Below, piece by piece: positions 39,399-47,069 of a stretch of DNA of 64,000 bases. Under the pieces are notes generated by a model. The model saw only the letters and a list, made by a program, of their open reading frames with translations, ran no database searches and was not told where the DNA came from. Within the stretch, counting starts at the first letter, position 1, and the number at the start of each line of letters is the position of its first letter. A program made the position numbers and the translations under genes. Origin of the DNA: Mesorhizobium sp. C432A (GTDB taxonomy: Bacteria; Pseudomonadota; Alphaproteobacteria; Rhizobiales; Rhizobiaceae); the NCBI RefSeq assembly GCF_030323145.1, contig NZ_CP100470.1, forward strand, positions 4,009,001 through 4,073,000. Direction: 5' to 3'.

Positions 39399-41176
39399 GA
39401 CGCCACCTTCCGCATGCGGTCGAACAGCGAGACGATGTTGGTGTCGGTGTTTGCGGGCCGCTCGGCGACACTTGTCGCTCTTTCGAGGTCGCCGCGTTTG
39501 CGCAGGCGCGCCGCATCGAGCAGCATGCTGCCGGCCCAGCGAAAGACATTGTTGTCGCGCACTATTTCGCGCATCGGGCGCATGCGCTCGCGTTGTTCGT
39601 CCGGTGACATGGTTAGCGCCTGCAGCAGCACCTGGCTCATCATCGCCGCGTCGTAAGGATTGACGATCAGTGCTTCCAGCAGTTCGCGCGACGCGCCGGC
39701 AAACGTGCTGAGCAACAGCACGCCCTGTTCGTCGTCACGCGCGGCGACGAATTCCTTGGCTACGAGGTTCATGCCGTCATGCAGGCTGGTGACCATGCAG
39801 ATGTCGGCGGCGCGATAGATCTCATAGACCTGTTGCTGCGAATGGTGCTCAGCCACCATGACCACGGGCTTGTAGCCGTCATGACCGTAGCGCTGGTTGA
39901 GCTCGTTGGCATAACGCAGGCATTCATCGTGCAATTGCTGGTAGGCCGGCAACGTGCCGCGGCTTGGGGCAGCAATCTGCAGGAACACTACCTTGCCGAT
40001 CCACTCGGGGTGGCGCGTAAACAATTCGTCCAGCGCATGGAAGCGGTCGAGGATGCCCTTGGTGTAGTCCAGGCGCTCGACGCCGACGCACAGCTTGACG
40101 TCCGCCGACAGGCCGAACCGCTCACGCAGGCGGGCGCGGCTTTCCTCGACCGGTGGCAGTTTCGCCAGGAGTTCGGCCGGCCATTCGATGGAGATGGGAT
40201 AGGCGTGCACCAGGGTCGTCCGCCCGCCATACGAGATCGCGGCGTCGGCGCGCTCGATGCGGCTTTCCAGGAACCGGTCTACGCTTTCAGTGAAATTATT
40301 GGCATGAAACTGGGTGTGAAAGCCGATGATCGAGCTCCCGAGCAGTCCATCAAGAACGCGTTCGCGCCATGGGCAGATGCTGAACACTTCGGAGTTCGGC
40401 CACGGGATGTGCCAGAAGGTGATGATGATCGCCTCCGGCAGGCGCTCGCGGATCATGCGCGGCAGGAGCGCGAAATGGTAATCCTGAACCAGCACGATCG
40501 GCCGCTCATTGCGCGCCTCGGCAACCACCATATCGGCGAATTTGCGGTTGACGACCTCATAGGCCTCCCAGTCCGAGGCACGGAAGACCGGCCGGGTGAA
40601 GGCGATATGGCAGAGCGGCCAAAGCCCTTCATTGGCAAAGCCGAGATAGTAGCCCTGATATTCGTCGTCGCTCAGCCACACGCGGCGCAGCGTATAGGAC
40701 GGATTGTCCGGCGGCACCTGAACCCGATCGTTGCTATCGACCGTCAGACGATCCGCCGTTCCGCCGCCATAGGCGATCCAGGTGCCGCTGCAGGCGCGGG
40801 TGATAGGCTCAAGCGCCGACACCAGGCCGCTGGCCGGCACCAGAAGCTCGACGCCGTCGTCCTTGATGTTGTGGATATAGGGTTCTCGGTTCGAGACGAC
40901 GATGACCTGCGCGTCCGGCAGGTCGTCGGCAAGTATCTTGCGCAAGGTGTCGGGCGACCAGTTCACCAGCGCCGCGTCGGGAGATTGTCCATTCTTCTCG
41001 AACTCCCGCAAAACCTTGCGCGTCGCTTCCGATGCGACGTCCTCGCCGGCAGTCGGTGCAACCGTCAAGCTATGGCTACGACGTTGCCTGGAGATCGATA
41101 ACAGAACGGCTAGAATCGAAAGGCCAAGGCTTGCAAGGATCAAGACCCAGAGCAGGGCCATGCCATAATCAGTCAT
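39395..41176 (-). CDS. otsA: trehalose-6-phosphate synthase with N-terminal membrane helix
   Basis: OtsA transfers glucose from UDP-glucose to glucose 6-phosphate. The GT20 catalytic part starts near residue 90 ([10 protein letters not shown]) and includes [28 protein letters not shown] and the [13 protein letters not shown] loop. Residues 6-30 form a membrane helix followed by RQRR and a linker, making the protein 593 residues instead of about 470; membrane attachment is inferred. A GGAAC-N17-CGTT stress promoter lies about 100 bases upstream. ATG 41176 is the only start that includes the helix. Confidence 0.93.
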   Translation of the reverse strand: MTDYGMALLWVLILASLGLSILAVLLSISRQRRSHSLTVAPTAGEDVASEATRKVLREFEKNGQSPDAALVNWSPDTLRKILADDLPDAQVIVVSNREPYIHNIKDDGVELLVPASGLVSALEPITRACSGTWIAYGGGTADRLTVDSNDRVQVPPDNPSYTLRRVWLSDDEYQGYYLGFANEGLWPLCHIAFTRPVFRASDWEAYEVVNRKFADMVVAEARNERPIVLVQDYHFALLPRMIRERLPEAIIITFWHIPWPNSEVFSICPWRERVLDGLLGSSIIGFHTQFHANNFTESVDRFLESRIERADAAISYGGRTTLVHAYPISIEWPAELLAKLPPVEESRARLRERFGLSADVKLCVGVERLDYTKGILDRFHALDELFTRHPEWIGKVVFLQIAAPSRGTLPAYQQLHDECLRYANELNQRYGHDGYKPVVMVAEHHSQQQVYEIYRAADICMVTSLHDGMNLVAKEFVAARDDEQGVLLLSTFAGASRELLEALIVNPYDAAMMSQVLLQALTMSPDEQRERMRPMREIVRDNNVFRWAGSMLLDAARLRKRGDLERATSVAERPANTDTNIVSLFDRMRKVAS

Positions 41177-41276
41177 TCCAATTCCAACTCAATTTTGGCC
41201 GTCAGGGCCTTTTTCTTCATGGTTCGATTTGAGTGTTCGCAGCCGACGATCGCCCGTGAGAACCTGTGTTTTTCGC

Positions 41277-41302
41277 AACGCACAAACCCTGGGTTCGGTT
41301 CC
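41277..41302 (-). promoter_or_regulatory. EcfG/RpoE2-type promoter of otsA-otsB
   Basis: Reading leftward: GGAAC, 17 bases, CGTT, a perfect fit to the alphaproteobacterial general-stress consensus. Transcription would begin near 41268, about 90 bases before otsA. Published work in several rhizobia places otsA under this sigma factor, which supports the call. Confidence 0.7.
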
Positions 41303-41320
41303 CGTTGAAGGCCGTTCAGA

Positions 41321-43483
41321 TCATGTCCGCACGATCAGCGGAACCAGCCCTTCATGGCGATCGGCGAGAAAGGCGACGACGCGGTCGCCGACGCGCTGGA
41401 AGGTAAGATCGACCCTCTTTTCGCCGACACCCAGATGCCTGAGCGTCAGCGTATCGATGCCGATCGGCAAACGGGGTCGAGTGACGTGGATTTCGCCGTT
41501 CCAGCCGTCGATTTCCAGACCGAGGCACGCCTGCATCAGCATGAAGGCCGAGCCTGCCGACCACGCTTGCGGCAGGCAGGCGACGGGGTAGGCGATCGGC
41601 GCTTCGCCCGGCGAGCGGGTGAAACCGCAGAACAGTTCCGGCAGTCGCATGTTGAAATGCACTGCCGATTCGAACGTACCGCTCATCAGCCGCACCACGC
41701 TGTCACGCTCGCCGAACCGCGCCAGGCCGGCGCCGCACATCGCCGTGTCATGCGGCCAGATGGAACCATTGTGGTACGACATCGGGTTGAACAGCACAGC
41801 ATCGTCGGAAAGCGTTCGCACCCCCCAGCCGGAGTGGAAGGAAGCCGAAAGCAACTGGTCGGCGACCATCTTAGCCCGCGCCGGTTCGGGCAGGCCGACA
41901 TAGAGCAGGTGTCCGGCATTCGAGGTGCGCACCTTGCACGGCTCTCCGGCGCCGTCGATCGCCAGCGCATAGAACCCGAGATCGTCCAGCCAGAAATCAC
42001 GCTCGACGGCGATCCGCATCTCTTCGGCGCGATTTTCCCACTGCTCGGCCTGCGCGAACTCGCCCCGGCGGCGGGCGAGAGCGGCAAGGCCCCTGAAGGC
42101 GGCGAAGACATAACCCTGCACTTCGACCAGCGCGATCGGCCCCTTGGGGATGCGCCCGTCGGCGTGGAAGACGGAGTCGAAGCTGTCCTTCCAGCCCTGG
42201 TTCGCAAGGCCGGATTCGGCAGCGCGCTGATAGGTGACGAAGCCGGTTGCGCGGCTCGCCTCTTCCGTCCACTTGGCGGCGGCGCAGAGAGACGGCCACA
42301 GGCTGGCGATGAAGTCCATGTCGCCGGTGCGTTCGGCATAGGCGCAAGCGAGGTGGATGTAGAGCGGCGTGGTATCGACGCCGCCATAGTAGCGGCCGAA
42401 AGGCAGTTCCTGCAGCGCCACCATCTCGCCCTTGCGCGTCTCGTGCATGATCTTGCCGGGCTGCGAGTCGCTGAAAGGCGATGTCTCGGTCGCCTGGTGC
42501 TGGGCGAGGAAGGCAAGCACGCCGCGCGCCAGGCCGGGGTTGAGCCATAGCATCTGCAGCGCCGAGATGACGCCGTCACGGCCGAAGGCCGTCGAAAACC
42601 AGGGGATGCCGGCATAGGGGTAGGGGCCGGTCGACAACTCGGTGGTCAGCAAGGCGACATCCGCGCGGGCGCGTTCGACCCAATCGTTGAAGACGCGACC
42701 CGAACTGTGCACCGTCGCGCCATGGCGGCGCTTGGCCCGCATGCCGAAACGGGCGCGCGCCGCGGCCGCCCGGAAGCGGTCGCGGTCGGGCGTTTCGGTC
42801 AGTTCCGCGCCGACCTCGACGTAAAGCATCTTGCTGCTGCGCTTGGTCACTGCGATGAGGAAATCCGCGCTCTCGGCGCTCAACTGGTCTGGCGGCTGCG
42901 AGAACGAGATCGCCGACACCCGCGCCAGCCCGTCCAGTCCGTCATAGCGCAGCAGCACCGAGGCAGGCGCGATCTCCGCTGCATGCGCCATTCCGCGCTT
43001 CGGCCGGGTCGAACCGCGCACCTCGAACATGTCGCGGAAATCGGCGGCAAAATGCAGCGAGACGCGGATTGCCGAATGCTCCTGGCTGTAGTTGGAAAGG
43101 GTGATGCGCTCGAACAGCCGGTCCTGCCACAACAGCCTGACGCGCTCGATATGGATGGCGCCCTGCGGGATGTCGCGGCCACCGACGCTTTGCATCGGCA
43201 AATTGGTCATATTGCTGGTGAACAGCACATTGTCCTGGCTGAGCGAGGCGCCGAGCAGCGATGTCTGCCGGCCGCCGACGGTGAGCCTGAACTCCGACAG
43301 CACCCGGGTGTCGTCACGGAAGAAACCGTCGCCCGCACCCCTGATATCGCCGTAGGCGTCGGCCACGGCAAAACAGTCGCCTTGCTTTAGGGCAAACAGC
43401 CGGTGCGGCTCGCGCGGCGCGGTTTCGTCCAGGGAGGCAAGGGCCACGGCAGGGTCGAGCTTGCGCTCGTCAAGTTCGGTCAT
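41321..43483 (-). CDS. amylo-alpha-1,6-glucosidase/glycogen debranching-type glycoside hydrolase
   Basis: The 720-residue protein has an N-terminal beta-rich GDE_N_bis-like domain (about 30-230: FFRDDTRVLSEFRLTVGGRQ) and a C-terminal (alpha/alpha)6 catalytic barrel (about 280-690: PWFSTAFGRDGVISALQMLW, GWGVRTLSDDAVLFNPMSYHNGSIWPHD, where the late Asp/Glu motifs are typical). It likely acts on alpha-glucans or an alpha-glucoside. Context with a GT4 enzyme and OtsAB suggests a role in glucan or trehalose-related stress metabolism; true substrate unknown. Confidence 0.85.
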   Translation of the reverse strand: MTELDERKLDPAVALASLDETAPREPHRLFALKQGDCFAVADAYGDIRGAGDGFFRDDTRVLSEFRLTVGGRQTSLLGASLSQDNVLFTSNMTNLPMQSVGGRDIPQGAIHIERVRLLWQDRLFERITLSNYSQEHSAIRVSLHFAADFRDMFEVRGSTRPKRGMAHAAEIAPASVLLRYDGLDGLARVSAISFSQPPDQLSAESADFLIAVTKRSSKMLYVEVGAELTETPDRDRFRAAAARARFGMRAKRRHGATVHSSGRVFNDWVERARADVALLTTELSTGPYPYAGIPWFSTAFGRDGVISALQMLWLNPGLARGVLAFLAQHQATETSPFSDSQPGKIMHETRKGEMVALQELPFGRYYGGVDTTPLYIHLACAYAERTGDMDFIASLWPSLCAAAKWTEEASRATGFVTYQRAAESGLANQGWKDSFDSVFHADGRIPKGPIALVEVQGYVFAAFRGLAALARRRGEFAQAEQWENRAEEMRIAVERDFWLDDLGFYALAIDGAGEPCKVRTSNAGHLLYVGLPEPARAKMVADQLLSASFHSGWGVRTLSDDAVLFNPMSYHNGSIWPHDTAMCGAGLARFGERDSVVRLMSGTFESAVHFNMRLPELFCGFTRSPGEAPIAYPVACLPQAWSAGSAFMLMQACLGLEIDGWNGEIHVTRPRLPIGIDTLTLRHLGVGEKRVDLTFQRVGDRVVAFLADRHEGLVPLIVRT

Positions 43484-43526
43484 CAGTCACAAATCTCTGT
43501 TTCGGGCTCGGAACGTCCGCCGTCGT

Positions 43527-44588
43527 TCACGACGCTTTCGATTCAGCGGGGGCGCCGATGAGACGCGCATAGGCAGTGAGATAGTCGCGCGCCATCCTGT
43601 TGGCGGAGAACCGACTTTCGAAGACGGCGCGCACCTTTCGCCGGTCGAGCTGCAGCAAGGCTGGCACTGCGGCGACCGCGGCATCGAGAGAATCGACGAC
43701 AAATCCGGTGACGCCATGGTCGATGACTTCCGGCAACGCACCGCAGTCCCAGCCGATGGTTGGCGTACCGCACGCCATCGCCTCGATCGCGGCAAGGCCG
43801 AACGGCTCGGGCCAGTCTATCGGAAACAGCAGACCAGCGGCATTGCCGAGGAATTCAGTCTTCTCACCCTCGGCGATCTCGCCGATATAGTCGATGCGGT
43901 CGCCATCGATCAATGGCTCGATCGTCTCATCGAAATAGGCGCGATCATCGTCGCCGATCTTGGCCGCCAGCTTGAGCTTCATGCCCGAGCGCAAGGCGAT
44001 GTCGATGGCCCGGTCCGGCCGCTTGTCGCGCGAAAGCCGGCCGAGAAAGGCAAGGTATGGTTCGCCCGCCGCCGTCTCGAAGGTCGGCTGATAGAGACCC
44101 GTCGGCAGCCCGTGATGGATGGTGGCCAGCCAATTGGCATTCGCAAGCCCGGTCTTCTGGCTATGTGAGATCGAGATCAGCGGAAAGCGCGGAAAACGCT
44201 CATAGGCTGGCGCCAGGTCGACATAATCGAGCCGGCCATGCGGCGTCGTCACCGTCTTGTCCGGCATGGTCTCGAAGAACGAGAAATGCAGGAAATGACT
44301 GAGGTGAAAATGAATGATATCAAAGTCGTGGGCTCGGTTCCTCACATCGGCAAGCATCGCAAGATGCGCCGCCGTGTCCGATTTCAGTGGACGCGGATCG
44401 AGGCGTAGCGCGCGTTCGCGACCTGGTATCAGTCTGGCCGACGTCCGGCTGTCGCCGCTGGCGAACAGCGTCACCTCATGGCCGAGTTCGACCAGCCCTT
44501 CGGTCAGATAGGAAACGATGCGCTCGGTGCCGCCATAGAGAAGGGGTGGCACCGATTCGTGCAAAGGGGCGACATGGGCTATCCGCAT
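43527..44588 (-). CDS. glycosyltransferase family 4 protein
   Basis: The 353-residue GT-B enzyme begins with VAPLHESVPPLLYGGTERIV, typical of GT4, and has the C-terminal EPFGLAAIEAMACGTP nucleotide-sugar-binding motif. It precedes the debranching-type hydrolase by 43 bases, so they form one unit reading toward otsAB. The acceptor is unknown. A GGAAC box with 16-base spacing to CATT (44625-44649) lies about 40 bases upstream, a weak match to the stress promoter pattern. Confidence 0.88.
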   Translation of the reverse strand: MRIAHVAPLHESVPPLLYGGTERIVSYLTEGLVELGHEVTLFASGDSRTSARLIPGRERALRLDPRPLKSDTAAHLAMLADVRNRAHDFDIIHFHLSHFLHFSFFETMPDKTVTTPHGRLDYVDLAPAYERFPRFPLISISHSQKTGLANANWLATIHHGLPTGLYQPTFETAAGEPYLAFLGRLSRDKRPDRAIDIALRSGMKLKLAAKIGDDDRAYFDETIEPLIDGDRIDYIGEIAEGEKTEFLGNAAGLLFPIDWPEPFGLAAIEAMACGTPTIGWDCGALPEVIDHGVTGFVVDSLDAAVAAVPALLQLDRRKVRAVFESRFSANRMARDYLTAYARLIGAPAESKAS

Positions 44589-44624
44589 GGTTTGAACGTG
44601 TCCCTCAAGGCATCACGAGAGCGA

Positions 44625-44649
44625 AATGCATCAGCCGGCCTAACGTTCC
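44625..44649 (-). promoter_or_regulatory. weak EcfG-type promoter candidate for the GT4 gene
   Basis: GGAAC-N16-CATT reading leftward; it satisfies the looser GGAAC-N18-TT rule but lacks the CGTT -10. It is well placed for the GT4 start at 44588. Confidence 0.3.
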
Positions 44650-44707
44650 GGACAAAAGCGGGCGTCGGCAACCCAAGCCCACCAGCGCAGATTTTTTTTC
44701 AATAAGC

Positions 44708-44732
44708 GGAACAAACGCGCTATCCGCGAATT
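44708..44732 (+). promoter_or_regulatory. weak EcfG-type promoter candidate for the DUF982 gene
   Basis: GGAAC-N16-AATT reading rightward, meeting only the GGAAC-N18-TT rule. It ends 45 bases before the DUF982 ATG. Confidence 0.3.
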
Positions 44733-44776
44733 TAGTAGGGTTGGTCCGCGCTGCGGCCGACCAGGGAGAGAACAAA

Positions 44777-45079
44777 ATGGACCGCTTGCATTTCTTTACG
44801 CCCGTGCGCATTGCGCGCGGGCAGGGACACCCCGTCGAGGAAGTCGATAGCGTTGCCGAAGCGATGGTCTTTTTGCAGAAATGGCCATTGGGACGGCGTG
44901 GGCCTGTGTATCAATGCGCCGTGAATTGCTGCTCCGCGGCCCTGTCGGGCAGAATGTCGGCCGAAGCAGCCAGGAAGGCGTTTACGGGCTTTGCCCGCAT
45001 CACCCGGCTGCTCGATGATGAGATGGCCCTGCCGATGGGCGGCGAAAGCATGGCGGAAGTCCACGCGCTGAGGCGCTAG
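44777..45079 (+). CDS. DUF982 domain protein
   Basis: The 100-residue protein matches DUF982, a small family abundant in rhizobia: an N-terminal FFTPVRI strand, a central FLQKWPLGRRGPVYQ segment and a C-terminal SAEAARKAFTGFA helix. ATG 44777 follows GGGAGAG. Function is unknown; DUF982 genes are often near stress or symbiosis genes. It is divergent from the GT4 gene. Confidence 0.8.
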   Translation: MDRLHFFTPVRIARGQGHPVEEVDSVAEAMVFLQKWPLGRRGPVYQCAVNCCSAALSGRMSAEAARKAFTGFARITRLLDDEMALPMGGESMAEVHALRR

Positions 45080-45264
45080 GCGCCGGTCCAGCCATTTGGC
45101 TATTGAACACCCGGGCTTTGGCGGCGCGGGCATCATCTTTTCCGCACCGGAGTATTCCGGCGCGGACCTTCACCTCATGGGCCACACTGTGCTTTCATGC
45201 GGCGTTTCGCATGACCGGTGGGTGACGACCATCCACAGGCGGCCCGAACGTGGAGGGGTAGACA

Positions 45265-45423
45265 ATGCCGAGACTGATCCTGGGAACACTCGGCGCTATC
45301 GTCATCGCCCTCATCTGGGCGGTCTTTGCCAGTTTGATGGGCGCGCCATCGATCGTGATCACGGTCGGCGCGGTCGCCATTGGGGCCGGCGTCTACACCT
45401 ACGTCGACCGACGCTCGACTTGA
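45265..45423 (+). CDS. small two-helix membrane protein, 52 residues
   Basis: ATG 45265 follows GGAGGGG (45252-45258). The translation MPRLILGTLGAIVIALIWAV continues into a second hydrophobic stretch (PSIVITVGAVAIGAGVYTYV) and ends in basic DRRST. Two hydrophobic stretches and strong GC bias at third positions support coding. No family recognised. No gene was seen in the 185 bases before it. Confidence 0.5.
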   Translation: MPRLILGTLGAIVIALIWAVFASLMGAPSIVITVGAVAIGAGVYTYVDRRST

Positions 45424-45639
45424 CGCGTCCCCGGTCTGCCGCGCGCTCGACCAATTGCACGCCGGTGTTTGACGCGCGCGGCAGTCGCGGCGGGCATTCT
45501 TCAAAGATGAGCTTGCTGGCCGCATAGAGAGCCAAGGCGCAGACAGGGCGCCACACGTCGGACCGGGCTCCGCGAGAACTTGGGAGAGATCGTCAAAGAT
45601 CTTTCAATCCGGCCAATGTAGATCGAAACGGCGAATCTG

Positions 45640-45757
45640 TGGATTTCCGGTGGAACATCGTCGCCTCGAAACACTTCGGGCGTTGCACTGCCCCATCAGT
45701 GCACGTTCCCTTGTTCTGTTGGAACTGGCCGGCTGCCGAAAGGTGGCCGGCTTTTTT
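45640..45757 (+). ncRNA. candidate small RNA ending in a rho-independent terminator
   Basis: Consecutive stem-loops are visible: CGAA-acac-TTCG (about 45667-45678), TGCACTG with CAGTGCA (45684-45703), GTTCC with GGAAC (45705-45725), and a GC-rich GCCGGC...GCCGGC hairpin followed by six T (45727-45757). No coding frame or start site is obvious. The 5' end is a guess and the promoter was not identified. Confidence 0.4.
45727..45757 (+). terminator. rho-independent terminator
   Basis: GGCCGGCTGCCGAAAGGTGG begins the hairpin, whose outer GCCGGC arms pair; T6 follows directly. It would end either the candidate small RNA or a longer transcript from the 52-residue gene. Confidence 0.6.
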
Positions 45758-45767
45758 GTATATTAGC

Positions 45768-45792
45768 GGAACCTGAAATTACGGGGCTTGTT
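45768..45792 (+). promoter_or_regulatory. EcfG/RpoE2-type promoter candidate in front of a structured non-coding segment
   Basis: GGAAC-N16-TGTT reads rightward, but no protein gene follows for several hundred bases. The downstream segment starts with strong hairpins, so the product may be a small RNA. Confidence 0.4.
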
Positions 45793-45798
45793 CTGGAT

Positions 45799-45900
45799 GC
45801 GGCAGCGAGCCCCTCGCTGCTGGTCGAGGGCCGTAACCCTTGGCCGGGCCCGCATCGCTCCGCCAGTGGTGCGGGCCCACGGCCTCCGGTTTTTCCGGGC
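45799..45900 (+). ncRNA. candidate stress-induced small RNA
   Basis: Just after a GGAAC-N16-TGTT motif, two perfect stems appear: GCAGCGAG with CTCGCTGC (45802-45820) and GGGCCCGCA with TGCGGGCCC (45846-45878), then CCGGTTTTTCCGG (about 45887-45898). Boundaries are inferred from the motif and the T-run. The second stem recurs at about 46543-46580, so it may instead be a dispersed palindrome. Confidence 0.3.
45846..45878. repeat. GC palindrome copy 1
   Basis: The GGGCCCGCA...TGCGGGCCC hairpin includes GCCAGTGGTGCGGGCC, which is found again at 46543-46580. This marks a short dispersed palindromic repeat flanking the small-gene cluster. Confidence 0.5.
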
Positions 45901-46007
45901 GTCTCGACTCGCTGATCCTCACCCTGGTCCGGCTATGCATGTCACTCAAAGAAAGGCTCGGTTGTGAGACAATGACATGCACACGCGGCGCGCTTTAGCA
46001 CAATCAT

Positions 46008-46223
46008 TCACAAAGCCGTGGGTTCAACTGTTGCTACCCTTCTTGGCTGGATTGTGCGAATGATGACTGACCTTTTCGCCGCCACCCCTGAAACTCGGCT
46101 TTTGGATCGACGGTCTTCATCCGCCGGGGGCTTGTTGATCTGTAAGGGTTTTCTGGCGTTCTCGTGCGATGCGCCTGGCCCGCCCTGCCGGATCGTGTTC
46201 GGGTGTTTCTTCGATGTGGACAT
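46008..46223 (-). CDS. possible small basic protein downstream of the 61-residue gene
   Basis: The frame from ATG 46223 (MSTSKKHPNTIRQGGPGA, 71 residues) begins right where the upstream small gene stops (TGATCATG), suggesting coupling, and its third codon positions are GC-biased over the first 40 codons. A competing frame on the same strand is more AT-neutral. No family recognised; the C-terminal part looks non-coding. Doubtful. Confidence 0.3.
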   Translation of the reverse strand: MSTSKKHPNTIRQGGPGASHENARKPLQINKPPADEDRRSKSRVSGVAAKRSVIIRTIQPRRVATVEPTAL

Positions 46224-46225
46224 GA

Positions 46226-46411
46226 TCACCGATCCTGCTGACGGCCCTGATGTGTGGTGTTGACCTTGGTGTTGGCTTGCTGCCCTTGGCGCTCCGGATC
46301 CGGCGCTCCGTGAGTGCCGTGCTGGGCATCATCGTGGCTAACCTGTCGCCCTTCCCCTCGACCCTTCTGGCTCTGGTTCTCAGGCGGCACGGGCGGCATT
46401 TTGCTCGACAT
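46226..46411 (-). CDS. conserved small hydrophilic protein, 61 residues
   Basis: The sequence (MSSKMPPVPPENQSQKGRGE at the start, GQQANTKVNTTHQGRQQDR at the end) is a recognisable rhizobial small-protein type, disordered and rich in Gln, Gly, Pro and charged residues. ATG 46411 has AAGGAG 6 bases upstream. A GGAAC-N16-GGTT promoter sits 33-57 bases before the start, so stress induction is inferred. Function unknown. Confidence 0.7.
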   Translation of the reverse strand: MSSKMPPVPPENQSQKGRGEGRQVSHDDAQHGTHGAPDPERQGQQANTKVNTTHQGRQQDR

Positions 46412-46829
46412 CTGCATCTCCTTGGGTTGGCATCGTGACTCAAAACCGTGATCGTGGGGGGAAGTTCCGTCTGCTTCGTCAGCACCTGTGCTTTTCGGTG
46501 CCGACGGAATCTGACTCCCAACGCGGATTTCAAGGAACGGCAGCGGCCCGCCCGCGTCGCCCTGCCAGTGGTGCGGGCCTGCAATATAAATCCTAAGCCT
46601 GGGCTGCTATCGCTGTTTATTGCGAGCTTGCGGCGACTTGCGTAGCGGGCCGCCGTGGCTTTCAGGGGACAGCGTGTTGTATCCGGTCGATCTGGAGCGA
46701 CCGAAATACAGTGCTTGACCACGTTGCTGACATGATCGGTGAAGAGCGCGGTGTCGCGCCTGGATCGCGGCAGCAGCCTCTGGTCCGATCTCCCTGCAGC
46801 TGATGGCAGCTAAAACGACGTCAAAAGAC
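46412..46829. other. intergenic region with promoter and palindrome copy 2
   Basis: This stretch holds the stress promoter at 46444-46468 and a second copy of the GC palindrome (about 46543-46580, sharing GCCAGTGGTGCGGGCC with 45861-45876). A 201-codon minus-strand frame runs through it but has mixed base use and no family resemblance. Nothing else was recognised. Confidence 0.5.
46444..46468 (-). promoter_or_regulatory. EcfG/RpoE2-type promoter of the 61-residue gene
   Basis: GGAAC, 16 bases, GGTT reading leftward; the predicted start of transcription leaves a leader of about 25-30 bases before ATG 46411. Confidence 0.6.
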
Positions 46830-46982
46830 CTAAGCCTCTTTGATCGCCCTCGCTGCTCGCACGAGCGATGACCAGTCAGCTCCCATGGCTGCGACAAGGT
46901 CTCGAGCATCTTCGTCTGATATTCCGGTACGGTCTACGAGCTTCCGTGCCAGCAATTCGAATGCCAATTCTATGATCGTCAT
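46830..46982 (-). CDS. small helical protein, 50 residues
   Basis: ATG 46982 to TAG 46830 encodes MTIIELAFELLARKLVDRTG, then SDEDARDLVAAMGADWSSLV and a basic end. The pattern of two amphipathic helices around a TGISDEDARDLV turn resembles small rhizobial proteins of unknown function. The ribosome-binding site is weak. No stress-type promoter was found in front of it. Confidence 0.55.
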   Translation of the reverse strand: MTIIELAFELLARKLVDRTGISDEDARDLVAAMGADWSSLVRAARAIKEA

Positions 46983-47069
46983 AGCTCAGCCCCTACGAGA
47001 GTGCCCGTGACGATAGCTTGCAAATGGGTCTTCCGCATTTGCACATGTTAAGCGACCATCACGAATGTC

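Noticed and set aside
45651..45685. GGAAC...CGTT stress promoter at 45652
   Set aside because: The spacing is about 24 bases, far from the required 16-17.
46117..46722. 201-codon minus-strand frame over the small-gene region
   Set aside because: Third-position GC is mixed, there is no ribosome-binding site or family match, and it overlaps a better supported 61-residue gene and its promoter.
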